This document shows positions 1 to 7,239 of a DNA stretch of 12,119 nucleotides, piece after piece; position 1 is the stretch's first letter, and each line of letters begins with the position of its first letter. Under the pieces are notes generated by a model. That model was not told where the DNA came from and searched no databases. It was given only the letters and a program-made list of their open reading frames with translations. The stretch lies in assembly GCF_937976295.1 (NCBI RefSeq), contig NZ_CALJRY010000162.1, forward strand, positions 1 through 12,119, read 5' to 3'. The translations under genes were made by a program, and so were the position numbers. Source of the stretch: an uncultured Rothia sp. (GTDB lineage Bacteria > Actinomycetota > Actinomycetes > Actinomycetales > Micrococcaceae).

Positions 1-1831
1 GGCTCAGCTTAGTGCCGGCGGGGTAAGTGGTAGTCACGCCAGAGGGAGCAGCAGCAACCTGAGTAGTTTCTGCCGGTGCGCAGGTTGCAGCGGTGTCTGC
101 CTTCTTCTCTGCAACGGTTGCGGAGACCGCTTCACCACCACGTGCGGTATCACCTTCGATCATGGAGCCGGAGAGCAGGAAGACCGATACCTTATCGCCG
201 ACCTTCAGGTTTTCCGTCAGGTTGGAATTCTCAGTGGTCGGGTAGGGCAGCTCAGCGGTGAAGTTACCGTTCTCATCTGCCTGGATGTACGCCCAGACGC
301 CTGCGCTGTTGCCATCAGCACCGTTGAACTTCGGCTCTTCCTTCGCGGAGATGCGGCCCTTGTTCAGCTTGACTGCGAGTACGGAGCCCTTTGAGCCGTC
401 CTGAGTCTTGAAACCTTCACCACGCAGCTTCAGGGTTTCACCGGTGGTCCAGTCCTTCGTAGCGTACAGCTTAGCGCCGTCGGCGTAGGTCTTCACCAGT
501 TCTTCAGAAGAAGTCTGTGCGGCAGGCTTCGCGGTGGTTTCAACGGTGGTGTTGATCTTCACCATGACGCCGGGAACGATCGGGGAATCTGCGTTGTCCT
601 TGCCCTTAGGCTCGGTGCTAGAGGTGCGGTATTCACCGGTGGTCTTATCGATGGTGTAGTCGGTTTCGATAGCGGAAGCGCCTTCGACGCTGCGTGCTAC
701 AGCGTATACACTGCCGTCTGCAGCGACCAGAACATCATTTGCGCCGCTGGTCGCACCGGTAGACACCTGAGAAACAACGGTGCCGGTTCGTGCATCAACA
801 ACACCGACGTTACCGGTGCCGTAGTCGGTCACGTACAGCAGGTCACGGGCTTCGTCGGAGGCGAGGGCGAGGGCTTGGTTGCCGAAAGGAATGGTCTTCT
901 TGTAGGCACCAGTTTCCAGGTCGTAGACGGTAATACCGGAGTTAGCGCCCTTACCGTCACCCTGAGAGCTGACGTAGATTTCCTTCAGGGACTTGTCGAT
1001 AGTGACGTCCGAGGGGTACAGAGCAGCTTCAGCATTTTCCTTGTGCAGCTGAATGGTCTTCTCAACCTCGTAGCTCTTGGTGTCAATCACCTTAATGGTG
1101 CCGGCACTCAGGGAGGGCACGTAGAGCTTGCCATCAGCGGAGTCCACGTGCATGTTCATTGCGGTGTCAGATTCGCCCTTGGCGTCGGTGAATTCGATCT
1201 TCTTGACCAGGGCGTGCTGGGTGGTATCGAAGACGCTAATGCCACCGGAGCCAGAGACAAATACCTTGCCGCTAGAGGGGTCGATGCGTACCTCACGCGG
1301 GTGGTTGACGTCGCCTTCTGCGCTGCTCCAAATAATCTTGTTGGTCGCGGGATCGAAGACAGATACCTTGTTGACACGGGTCTGGGTCACCCATACGTAT
1401 CCGGTTGCTTCGTCGTAGGCGATACCGTAAGGAGATTCAATCTGCTTACCGGTCGGTGCGGTAGCACCGCGTGCAGTAAAGTCCCTGGTCGGGAACTGGT
1501 AGACAGTGGCAAGGCTCGGGGTAGATGCAACGTTCCAGGTGCCGACGCCACCGGTCAGAATCGGCGGGCGTCCGGAGGAGAAGGAAGTGTAGAGGGAGGA
1601 GGTTGCTGCCGAGTATGCCAGCTGGTACTGGCCGGGCAGACCCTGGTACTGGGTAGCGCTTACTGCGATGTGGCGGCATTCCTCAGTAGAGGTCTGGGAA
1701 TTCCCGCCGGGAACGGATGCGGAGACGTTCGCCGCGAAGGTAGCGGGAACGGTAGCGAAAGAGCCTGCAACAACGGAAAGTGCGCCAGCAATGGCGAGCA
1801 GCTTACGTGAGGGCTTGTGTGAAGAAGTCAT
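1..1831 (-). CDS. Exported YncE-like beta-propeller surface protein, C-terminus outside window
   Basis: An open frame runs on the minus strand from an ATG at 1829-1831 to the left edge with no stop, giving 610 residues. The start follows a GAGGA ribosome site with 6-base spacing. Residues 1-34 look like a Sec signal peptide: a basic start (KPSRK), a hydrophobic core (11-30) and a likely cleavage site near ATFAA. Residues about 69-430 contain repeated units of the type 'xxDxxxGxxYVxxxxxxxVxVxDxxT'. Clear copies lie at about 133-170, 177-214, 224-262, 272-316 and 319-359, so a seven-bladed YncE/YVTN-type propeller is likely. Blade seven carries an insertion (about 385-420). Residues about 462-575 (GETLKLRGEGF, then GVWAYIQADENGNF) resemble an Ig-like or all-beta surface domain. 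Only two cysteines are visible (52 and 584). The mature protein is probably extracytoplasmic, and a cell-wall anchor, if any, lies outside the window. Substrate and function are unknown. A candidate iron box precedes the gene. Confidence 0.88.
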   Translation of the reverse strand, partial: MTSSHKPSRKLLAIAGALSVVAGSFATVPATFAANVSASVPGGNSQTSTEECRHIAVSATQYQGLPGQYQLAYSAATSSLYTSFSSGRPPILTGGVGTWNVASTPSLATVYQFPTRDFTARGATAPTGKQIESPYGIAYDEATGYVWVTQTRVNKVSVFDPATNKIIWSSAEGDVNHPREVRIDPSSGKVFVSGSGGISVFDTTQHALVKKIEFTDAKGESDTAMNMHVDSADGKLYVPSLSAGTIKVIDTKSYEVEKTIQLHKENAEAALYPSDVTIDKSLKEIYVSSQGDGKGANSGITVYDLETGAYKKTIPFGNQALALASDEARDLLYVTDYGTGNVGVVDARTGTVVSQVSTGATSGANDVLVAADGSVYAVARSVEGASAIETDYTIDKTTGEYRTSSTEPKGKDNADSPIVPGVMVKINTTVETTAKPAAQTSSEELVKTYADGAKLYATKDWTTGETLKLRGEGFKTQDGSKGSVLAVKLNKGRISAKEEPKFNGADGNSAGVWAYIQADENGNFTAELPYPTTENSNLTENLKVGDKVSVFLLSGSMIEGDTARGGEAVSATVAEKKADTAATCAPAETTQVAAAPSGVTTTYPAGTKLS

Positions 1832-1911
1832 GCTGATCCTCGATGATATGTAGTGGTACTTCTCCAAAGGTCGTGCAACCTCCGGAAGATGCAAAGCCAC
1901 CCCGCTGATTA

Positions 1912-1930
1912 TTAGGCAAGGTTACGCTAA
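1912..1930 (-). promoter_or_regulatory. Candidate DtxR/IdeR-type iron box
   Basis: The plus strand reads TTAGGCAAGGTTACGCTAA. By hand count it matches 14 of 19 positions of the actinobacterial DtxR/IdeR consensus TTAGGTTAGGCTAACCTAA, with both outer arms (TTAGG and CTAA) intact. It lies 81-99 bases upstream of the propeller start codon and beside a TATAGT -10-like hexamer at 1934-1939 on the minus strand. A repressor bound here would cover the expected start of transcription. A further perfect half site, TTAGGTT, lies at 1961-1967. Known family behaviour is Fe2+-dependent repression; its use here is inference. Confidence 0.45.
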
Positions 1931-1933
1931 GCA

Positions 1934-1939
1934 ACTATA
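1934..1939 (-). promoter_or_regulatory. Possible -10 element of the propeller gene
   Basis: The minus strand reads TATAGT, five of six matches to TATAAT, about 100 bases before the start codon. No good -35 hexamer is visible at 16-18 bases spacing, so the assignment is tentative. It would place the start of transcription near 1927, inside the candidate iron box. Confidence 0.35.
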
Positions 1940-2244
1940 AAGATGATAATAAGTGCCTCATTAGGTTGTTTTCAAGTGCTGTTCATCGAATGTCATAAGT
2001 TCCTAGGTACCTTACTCACGCATTATTTTTCATTTTTCGCTGCTATTCCGTCTCCACATGCGCTTTCTTCTCTTACAGCGTCTACGCATGGATTGCGCCA
2101 TCACATCGAGAGAAAAATATTTCTTTCTCGTATGACATATCAAGACATTTATGAAGGATGTTGTCTTAGGGCCTGTCATCAGCCCATGCCATAGGACGTC
2201 CGCCAGGGTTTTTCCTGGGTTTCTCTCGCACGAAAGTTAAACGC

Positions 2245-2284
2245 AAAGAACCCCTCTCCTACCGAAGTAGGAGAGAGGTTCTTT
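2245..2284 (-). terminator. Intrinsic terminator closing the S10 operon
   Basis: Two 18-base arms (2245-2262 and 2267-2284) flank a four-base loop. Read as minus-strand RNA, the loop is UUCG closed by C-G, the exceptionally stable tetraloop. The single irregular pair (2253 with 2276) is then a G-U wobble, whereas on the plus strand it is a C-A mismatch. This asymmetry supports minus-strand use. The arm ends in UUCUUU and is followed by GCGUUU. It begins about 30 bases after the rpsQ stop codon. The plus-strand copy ends in TTTT, so some activity in both directions is possible. Confidence 0.85.
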
Positions 2285-2314
2285 TACTGCTCTAGCAGAG
2301 AGTCCTTAGAGGGC

Positions 2315-2587
2315 TTACTTAGCCTTCTCGAGGATCTCCACGACGCGCCAACGCTTGGAAGCGGACAGCGGACGGGTCTCTGCAATCAGAACGAGGTCAC
2401 CGATACCAGCAGTGTTCTGCTCGTCGTGTGCCTTGATCTTGGAGCTACGGCGAACAACCTTGCCGTACAGTGCGTGCTTCACGCGGTCCTCGACCTCGAC
2501 GACAACGGTCTTGTCCATCTTGTCGGAGACAACGTAGCCGCGGCGGGTCTTGCGGTAGCCGCGCTCTTCGTTCTTTACTTCACTCAC
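2315..2587 (-). CDS. rpsQ: 30S ribosomal protein S17
   Basis: The 90-residue product is the primary 16S rRNA-binding protein S17 of the small subunit, an OB-fold protein that acts early in 30S assembly. The core pattern VSDKMDKTVVVEVED (20-34) and the family signature around 63-80 (GDLVLIAETRPLSASKRW) are intact, and the length is normal. The start is GTG at 2585-2587. Its first bases overlap the rpmC stop as GTGA, a four-base overlap typical of translational coupling. A GAAGGTGAG ribosome site lies inside the end of rpmC. It is the last gene of the operon here and is followed directly by a terminator. Confidence 0.97.
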   Translation of the reverse strand: MSEVKNEERGYRKTRRGYVVSDKMDKTVVVEVEDRVKHALYGKVVRRSSKIKAHDEQNTAGIGDLVLIAETRPLSASKRWRVVEILEKAK

Positions 2588-2823
2588 TTGGACTCACCTT
2601 CAGTTGCGGGACGAATACCGAGCTCGCGCTCACGCAGCACGGTGTAGATACGTGCGATGTCGCGCTTGATAGTGCGGCGACGACCTGCGTTAGCCTGACC
2701 GGTGACTTCCTGGAAGCGGATGTTGAAGAGTTCCTTCTTCGCTTCGCTCAGCTTTGCAGCCAGCTCTTCGTTGGAGAGCTCTGCGAGCTTATCGATGCTC
2801 AGGTCCTTGGATCCTACTGCCAT
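2584..2823 (-). CDS. rpmC: 50S ribosomal protein L29
   Basis: This 79-residue protein is L29, a small two-helix protein that sits beside L23 at the mouth of the peptide exit tunnel. The visible core is an N-terminal helix around LSNEELAAKLSEAKKELFNIR (from about residue 17) and the second helix RRRTIKRDIARIYTVLRER (48-66). The protein is slightly longer than the usual 60-70 residues because of a short polar tail ending in EGESK, common in actinobacteria. The ATG lies five bases after the rplP stop, and its ribosome site is probably the GAAGGTGG inside the end of rplP. The stop overlaps the rpsQ start. Confidence 0.96.
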   Translation of the reverse strand: MAVGSKDLSIDKLAELSNEELAAKLSEAKKELFNIRFQEVTGQANAGRRRTIKRDIARIYTVLRERELGIRPATEGESK

Positions 2824-2828
2824 CTCGC

Positions 2829-3248
2829 TTATTCACCACCTTCGCGGCGACGCACAACACGTGCCTTCATCGGGAGCTTGTGGATTGCCAGGCGCATTGC
2901 CTCGCGAGCCACTTCTTCGGACACACCGGAGAGTTCAAACATGACTCGACCCGGCTTGACATTTGCGACCCACCACTCGGGCGAACCCTTACCGGAACCC
3001 ATACGGGTTTCAGCAGGCTTCTTGGTCAGCGGACGGTCGGGATAAATGTTGATCCAGACCTTACCGCCACGCTTGATGTGACGGGTCATTGCGATACGTG
3101 CAGCCTCAATCTGGCGGTTGGTCACGTATGCGGGCGACAGGGCCTGAATGCCCCACTCACCGAAGCTAACCTCGGTGCCGCCCTTTGCGAGACCATTACG
3201 CTTGGGGTGGTGCTGCTTGCGGTACTTTACTCGACGGGGAATAAGCAT
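2829..3248 (-). CDS. rplP: 50S ribosomal protein L16
   Basis: The 139-residue product is L16, which contacts 23S and 5S rRNA near the A-site and is needed late in 50S assembly for full peptidyl-transferase activity. The typical beginning MLIPRRVKYRKQHHP and the family signature with RMGSGKG (82-88) followed by EWWVANVKPGRV are present, and the length matches the family. Its ATG follows the rpsC stop with no spacer (TAAATG), so translation is probably coupled. The ribosome site must lie inside the rpsC tail (GGTGAGG). No unusual residues were noticed. Confidence 0.97.
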   Translation of the reverse strand: MLIPRRVKYRKQHHPKRNGLAKGGTEVSFGEWGIQALSPAYVTNRQIEAARIAMTRHIKRGGKVWINIYPDRPLTKKPAETRMGSGKGSPEWWVANVKPGRVMFELSGVSEEVAREAMRLAIHKLPMKARVVRRREGGE

Positions 3249-4046
3249 TTATGCCTCACCGTTCTCTGCAGTCTTGGCCTCGACCTTTGCCGAAGCGTTC
3301 TCGTTGCGGCGCTCGCGACGAGGACCACGGTTGCCCTGGCGGCGGCGGTCACCATCGCGGCGGTTGCCACGGCGGTTGTTTGCTGCCTGCTGAGCTGCCA
3401 GCTCCTTGTCGGTCAGGTCGCCCTTGTAGATCCAGACCTTCACGCCGATGCGACCGAAGGTGGTCTTAGCCTCGAAGAAGCCGTAGTCGATGTTCGCACG
3501 CAGGGTGTGCAGGGGCACACGGCCTTCGCGGTAGAACTCGGAACGGGACATTTCAGCGCCACCCAGACGGCCGGAGCACTGGATACGGATACCCTTTGCG
3601 CCTGCACGCTGTGCGGACTGGATTGCCTTCTTCATTGCACGGCGGAATGCAACACGCGATGCGAGCTGCTCTGCGATGCTCTGTGCAACCAGCTGAGCGG
3701 AGAGGTCGGGGTTAGCAACCTCGAGGATGTTCAGCTGAATCTGCTTGTTGGTGAGCTTCTCGAGCTCGCCGCGGATGCGGTCTGCTTCTGCGCCACGGCG
3801 GCCAATCACGATACCGGGACGAGCGGTGTGGATGTCCACACGCACGCGGTCACGGGTACGCTCGATCTCGACCTTTGCAACGCCTGCGCGATCCAGGTTC
3901 TTTGCCAGCAGCTCGCGGATCTTTACGTCCTCACGGACGAAGTCAGCGTAACGCTCGCCGGGCTTGTTGGAATCAGCGAACCACTTGGAGACGTGGTCAG
4001 TGGTGATGCCCAGTCGGAAACCGTTCGGGTGAATTTTCTGACCCAT
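3249..4046 (-). CDS. rpsC: 30S ribosomal protein S3
   Basis: At 265 residues this is S3, which with S4 and S5 forms the mRNA entry site of the 30S subunit and contributes to helicase activity there. The standard start MGQKIHPNGFRLGI is followed by a type II KH domain with the GxxG loop GRRG at 82-85. The C-terminal S3 domain includes GIRIQCSGRLGGAEMSRSE (152-170). Residues from about 216 onward form a low-complexity Arg/Asn/Gly-rich extension ending in an acidic EAKTAENGEA. Such extended tails are usual for actinobacterial S3. A strong AAGGAGGAGG ribosome site lies inside the end of rplV, whose stop abuts this ATG (TAAATG). Confidence 0.97.
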   Translation of the reverse strand: MGQKIHPNGFRLGITTDHVSKWFADSNKPGERYADFVREDVKIRELLAKNLDRAGVAKVEIERTRDRVRVDIHTARPGIVIGRRGAEADRIRGELEKLTNKQIQLNILEVANPDLSAQLVAQSIAEQLASRVAFRRAMKKAIQSAQRAGAKGIRIQCSGRLGGAEMSRSEFYREGRVPLHTLRANIDYGFFEAKTTFGRIGVKVWIYKGDLTDKELAAQQAANNRRGNRRDGDRRRQGNRGPRRERRNENASAKVEAKTAENGEA

Positions 4047-4412
4047 TTAGCGGTCCTCCTCCTTCTCCGGGGTAGCAACTACCACGGTGATGTGGCTGGT
4101 GCGCTTGTTGATTCGGTATGCGCGACCCTGAGCGCGGGGCTGAATGCGCTTCATGGTCGGGCCCTCGTTCACGAATGCTTCGCTGATGAACAGCTCTTCC
4201 TCGCGGAAGGGCAGACCCTGCTGGGTTGCCTTCTGACGAGCGTTAGCTACTGCCGAAGCAACGATCTTGTATACCGGTTCCGAAGCTGCCTGGGGGGCGA
4301 ACTTCAGAATCGCCAGAGCCTCTTCCGCCTGCTTACCACGGATCAGGTTGACGACACGGCGGGCCTTCATAGGCGTAACGCGAACGAAACGCGCTGATGC
4401 CTTGGCTTCCAT
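4047..4412 (-). CDS. rplV: 50S ribosomal protein L22
   Basis: This 121-residue protein is L22, which binds all domains of 23S rRNA and lines the exit tunnel with a long beta-hairpin. Changes in that hairpin are known to give macrolide resistance in other bacteria. The hairpin region lies at about 80-110 and contains the signature RAQGRAYRINKRTSHITV (93-110). No obvious deletion or duplication is seen there. The ATG follows an AGAGAGA ribosome site. The 60-base gap to rpsS upstream is the longest spacer in the operon and contains a small hairpin. The stop codon abuts rpsC. Confidence 0.96.
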   Translation of the reverse strand: MEAKASARFVRVTPMKARRVVNLIRGKQAEEALAILKFAPQAASEPVYKIVASAVANARQKATQQGLPFREEELFISEAFVNEGPTMKRIQPRAQGRAYRINKRTSHITVVVATPEKEEDR

Positions 4413-4457
4413 TGCCTATCTCTCTTTCGTCTATTGCCGAAAGGGAAACGTTAGCTT

Positions 4458-4473
4458 ATCGGTGTGAACCGAT
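4458..4473 (-). promoter_or_regulatory. Small hairpin between rpsS and rplV
   Basis: Arms ATCGGT and ACCGAT (6 bp, loop of four) overlap the last base of the rpsS stop codon. It is the only intercistronic hairpin seen in the operon and sits in its longest spacer. It lacks a following run of U, so it is more likely an RNA stability or processing element than a terminator. Its role is inference. Confidence 0.4.
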
Positions 4474-4754
4474 TAGCGACGCTTGCCCTTACGGTCGTCC
4501 TTCACGTGGCTGCGGAAAGTGCGGGTCGGAGCAAACTCACCGAGCTTGTGACCAACCATCGACTCGGTGATGAACACCGGCACGTGCTTGCGACCGTCGT
4601 ACACTGCGATGGTGTGACCGAGCATGTCGGGGATAATCATCGAGCGACGCGACCAAGTCTTAATTACGTTCTTGGTGCCCTTCTCGTTCTGAGCTGCAAC
4701 CTTCAGGTAGAGGTGCTGATCAACGAAAGGGCCCTTCTTCAAACTACGAGGCAT
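4473..4754 (-). CDS. rpsS: 30S ribosomal protein S19
   Basis: The 93-residue product is S19, which forms a complex with S13 in the head of the 30S subunit near the A-site tRNA. The start MPRSLKKGPFVD and the C-terminal signature around 69-87 (HKLGEFAPTRTFRSHVKDD) are both intact, and the length equals the family norm. A clear AAGGAG ribosome site overlaps the rplB stop codon (TAAGGAG), with 12 bases between the genes. Confidence 0.97.
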   Translation of the reverse strand: MPRSLKKGPFVDQHLYLKVAAQNEKGTKNVIKTWSRRSMIIPDMLGHTIAVYDGRKHVPVFITESMVGHKLGEFAPTRTFRSHVKDDRKGKRR

Positions 4755-4766
4755 GTTTCAGGCTCC

Positions 4767-5603
4767 TTAGCGCTTCTTGCCAGTACGACGGCGACGAACG
4801 ATGAGCTTGTCGCTTTCCTTGTTGGGACGGCGGGTACGACCCTCGGGCTTACCGTTGGGGTTAACCGGGTGACGACCACCGGAGGTCTTACCTTCACCAC
4901 CACCGTGCGGGTGGTCAACCGGGTTCATGACCACACCACGGACGGTCGGGCGGATGCCCTTCCAGCGGTTACGGCCTGCCTTACCCCAGTTGATGTTGGA
5001 CTGCTCAGCGTTGCCAACTTCACCAACGGTTGCGCGGCAGCGAACATCCACGTTGCGGATTTCGCCGGAGGGCAGACGGAGCTGACCGTACTTGCCTTCC
5101 TTAGCAACCAGCTGCACGGAAGCACCTGCGGAACGAGCCAGCTTTGCGCCGCCACCGGGGCGGAGCTCGACACAGTGAATCACGGTACCAACGGGGATGT
5201 TGCGCAGGGGCAGGTTGTTACCGGGCTTGATGTCAGCTGCGGGGCCGGACTCGACGATGTCGCCCTGAGCGAGCTTGTTCGGAGCGATGATGTAGCGCTT
5301 GGAACCATCGACGTAGTGCAGCAGCGCGATGCGAGCGGTACGGTTGGGATCGTACTCGATGTGTGCAACGCGTGCGTTAACGCCGTCCTTGTCGTGACGA
5401 CGGAAGTCGATCAGACGGTACTGGCGCTTGTGGCCGCCACCCTTGTGACGGGTGGTGATGCGGCCGGTGTTGTTACGGCCGCCGGTCTTGTGAAGCGGAC
5501 GAAGCAGGGACTTTTCCGGGGTGGAGCGGGTGATCTCGGAGAAATCAGCAACGCTCGAACCGCGGCGACCCGGGGTCGTCGGCTTGTACTTACGAATACC
5601 CAT
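4767..5603 (-). CDS. rplB: 50S ribosomal protein L2
   Basis: At 278 residues this is L2, one of the most conserved large-subunit proteins. It is required for subunit joining and for the architecture of the peptidyl-transferase centre. The start MGIRKYKPTTPGRRG, the central rRNA-binding fold and the strongly conserved segment GVVMNPVDHPHGGGEG are present. The functionally important histidine lies at about 231-233. The basic C-terminus (RRRRTGKKR) is typical. The gene is preceded by a GAAGGAAG ribosome site in a 40-base spacer after rplW. Confidence 0.98.
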   Translation of the reverse strand: MGIRKYKPTTPGRRGSSVADFSEITRSTPEKSLLRPLHKTGGRNNTGRITTRHKGGGHKRQYRLIDFRRHDKDGVNARVAHIEYDPNRTARIALLHYVDGSKRYIIAPNKLAQGDIVESGPAADIKPGNNLPLRNIPVGTVIHCVELRPGGGAKLARSAGASVQLVAKEGKYGQLRLPSGEIRNVDVRCRATVGEVGNAEQSNINWGKAGRNRWKGIRPTVRGVVMNPVDHPHGGGEGKTSGGRHPVNPNGKPEGRTRRPNKESDKLIVRRRRTGKKR

Positions 5604-5643
5604 TTAGATATTTCTTCCTTCGTTAAAGTGGTCTCCGCGGGGC

Positions 5644-5946
5644 TTATGCCTGCGGACCGCCGAAGATGTCGATGGTGCCTTCCTTGAGGGTCACAATCGC
5701 ACGCTTGGTGTTCTTGCGAGCGCCCCAACCGAAACGGGTGCGCTTGCGCTTGCCCTGACGGTTGATGGTGTTGACGGAAGCAACCTTGACGTCAAAGATC
5801 TTCTCGATGGCCTGCTTGATTTCCAGCTTGTTGGAATCGGTTGCGACCTCGAAGGTGTACTTACCTTCGTCGAGCTGACCGTAGCTCTTCTCGGAAACGA
5901 CGGGAGCGATGATCACGTCGTATACAGACTTGGTGGAAACGCTCAT
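5644..5946 (-). CDS. rplW: 50S ribosomal protein L23
   Basis: This 100-residue protein is L23, located at the exit of the peptide tunnel, where it docks trigger factor and the signal recognition particle. It begins with the usual IIAPVVSEKSY (11-22) and keeps the tunnel-exit and rRNA-binding segment NRQGKRKRTRFGWGARKNTK (62-81). Its ATG overlaps the rplD stop by one base (TAATG), which suggests coupled translation. A strong AAGGAGGG ribosome site lies in the end of rplD. Confidence 0.97.
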   Translation of the reverse strand: MSVSTKSVYDVIIAPVVSEKSYGQLDEGKYTFEVATDSNKLEIKQAIEKIFDVKVASVNTINRQGKRKRTRFGWGARKNTKRAIVTLKEGTIDIFGGPQA

Positions 5947-6563
5947 TACTTAGCGCCCTCCTTCTTCTGAGCTGCAGCAACGAATGCGTCGAATGCTGCC
6001 TTGGTGAAGACCACGTCGTCAGAAACCAGCACATCGTAGGTGTTGAGCTGATCTGCGTACAGAACGTGGACGTTCTCCAGGTTACGTGCGGACAGAGCCA
6101 CAACGTCCTCTGCACGAGCAATCACAAGAAGGATGTTCTTGCGCTCGGTGATAGCTGCGAATGCAGCCTTTGCAGCCTTGGTCGAGGGGGTTTCACCGGA
6201 GATGAAGTTCTCGACAACGTGGACGCGGTCGTGACGAGCGCGATCGGAGAGAGCACCGCGCAGTGCAGCGGCGATCATCTTCTTGGGGGTGCGCTGTGCG
6301 TAGTTACGCGGGGTCGGACCGTGAACAACGCCACCGCCGGTCATGTGCGGTGCACGGATGGAGCCCTGACGTGCGTTACCGGTACCCTTCTGCTTGAAGG
6401 GCTTACGGCCTGCACCGGAAACCTCGCCGCGGTTCTTGGTCTTGTGGGTGCCCTGGCGTGCAGCAGCGAGCTGTGCAACGACAACCTGGTGCAGCAGGGG
6501 CACGGATGCCTGCGCGTCGAAAATCTCTGCGGGCAGGTCTACCTTAAGGGTCTTAACAGCCAT
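5946..6563 (-). CDS. rplD: 50S ribosomal protein L4
   Basis: The 205-residue product is L4, an early assembly protein of the 50S subunit with a long loop reaching the exit tunnel. The loop lies at about 40-92 and contains GRKPFKQKGTGNARQGSIRA (52-71), the segment where macrolide-resistance changes occur in other species. It looks unaltered. In enterobacteria L4 also represses its own operon through the S10 leader; whether that happens in actinobacteria is not established by this sequence. The start lies six bases after the rplC stop, with GGGAG inside rplC as ribosome site. The stop overlaps the rplW start. Confidence 0.97.
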   Translation of the reverse strand: MAVKTLKVDLPAEIFDAQASVPLLHQVVVAQLAAARQGTHKTKNRGEVSGAGRKPFKQKGTGNARQGSIRAPHMTGGGVVHGPTPRNYAQRTPKKMIAAALRGALSDRARHDRVHVVENFISGETPSTKAAKAAFAAITERKNILLVIARAEDVVALSARNLENVHVLYADQLNTYDVLVSDDVVFTKAAFDAFVAAAQKKEGAK

Positions 6564-6569
6564 GATGTA

Positions 6570-7226
6570 TTAGGCTCCCTTCACAGCGGTACGAACCAGA
6601 ACAACGCCGCCCTTGGGACCGGGGATTGCGCCCTTGATCAGCAGGACATTGTTCTCTGCGTCCACACCCTGGATAGTCAGGTTCAAGGTAGTGTGACGTG
6701 CTGCGCCCATACGGCCAGCCATGCGCATACCCTTGAACACGCGTGCGGGGTAGGATGCGCCACCGATGGAACCGGGCTTACGGTGGTTCTTGTGCTGACC
6801 GTGAGACGCGCCAACACCCTTGAAGCCGTGACGCTTCATAACACCTGCGAAGCCCTTACCCTTGGTCTTACCAACGACGTCGACCTTCTGGCCTGCTTCG
6901 AAGAGCTCAACGGTCAGTTCCTGACCGAGGGAATACTCAGAAGCATCTGCGGTACGCAGCTCGACGATGTGGCGACGGGGGGTAACACCGGCCTTCTCGA
7001 AGTGACCAGCCAGGGGCTTGGTAACCTTGCGAGAGTCGATTGCACCGAAACCAATCTGAATAGCTTCGTAGCCGTCAGTTTCCTGGTTACGGATCTGGGT
7101 AACAACGTTAGAATCAGCCTTGACGACGGTGACGGGCACGAACTTGCCGTCCTCGTCCCAGACCTGGGTCATGCCGAGCTTGGTGCCCAGCAGGCCCTTC
7201 ACCTGGCGCTCGAATTTGTTAGTCAT
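6570..7226 (-). CDS. rplC: 50S ribosomal protein L3
   Basis: At 218 residues this is L3, a primary 23S rRNA-binding protein whose extension approaches the peptidyl-transferase centre. The N-terminal GLLGTKLGMTQVWDEDG (11-27) and the central signature TKGKGFAGVMKRH (121-133) identify it. The extension with SHGQHKNHRKPGSIGG (141-156) followed by FKGMRMAGRMG is present. The chosen ATG is preceded by AGAGGA, which overlaps the rpsJ stop codon, and 13 bases separate the two genes. Length is normal for actinobacteria. Confidence 0.97.
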   Translation of the reverse strand: MTNKFERQVKGLLGTKLGMTQVWDEDGKFVPVTVVKADSNVVTQIRNQETDGYEAIQIGFGAIDSRKVTKPLAGHFEKAGVTPRRHIVELRTADASEYSLGQELTVELFEAGQKVDVVGKTKGKGFAGVMKRHGFKGVGASHGQHKNHRKPGSIGGASYPARVFKGMRMAGRMGAARHTTLNLTIQGVDAENNVLLIKGAIPGPKGGVVLVRTAVKGA

Positions 7227-7239
7227 TAGATGCGATCCT

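Larger units (their letters stand above)
1832..2244. other. Intergenic region without a convincing gene
   Basis: This 413-base stretch separates the exported propeller gene from the end of the S10 operon. It is visibly richer in A+T than the flanking genes, especially from 1940 to 2160. It carries the promoter region of the propeller gene. A weak hairpin with arms CCAGG and CCTGG lies at 2203-2218. The only sizeable reading frame, on the plus strand, lacks a ribosome site and protein-like composition. Confidence 0.6.

Noticed and set aside
1943..2194. 83-codon plus-strand reading frame in the intergenic region
   Set aside because: No Shine-Dalgarno site, unusual composition rich in Cys, His and Phe, and location in AT-rich DNA. 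It does not resemble any family I know.
875..7229. Very long plus-strand open frames (875-1810, 2754-4397, 4464-5687, 6066-7229) opposite the minus-strand genes
   Set aside because: They lie exactly antisense to the propeller and ribosomal protein genes, show no ribosome sites, and have odd compositions. They arise from the strong codon bias of the genes on the other strand.
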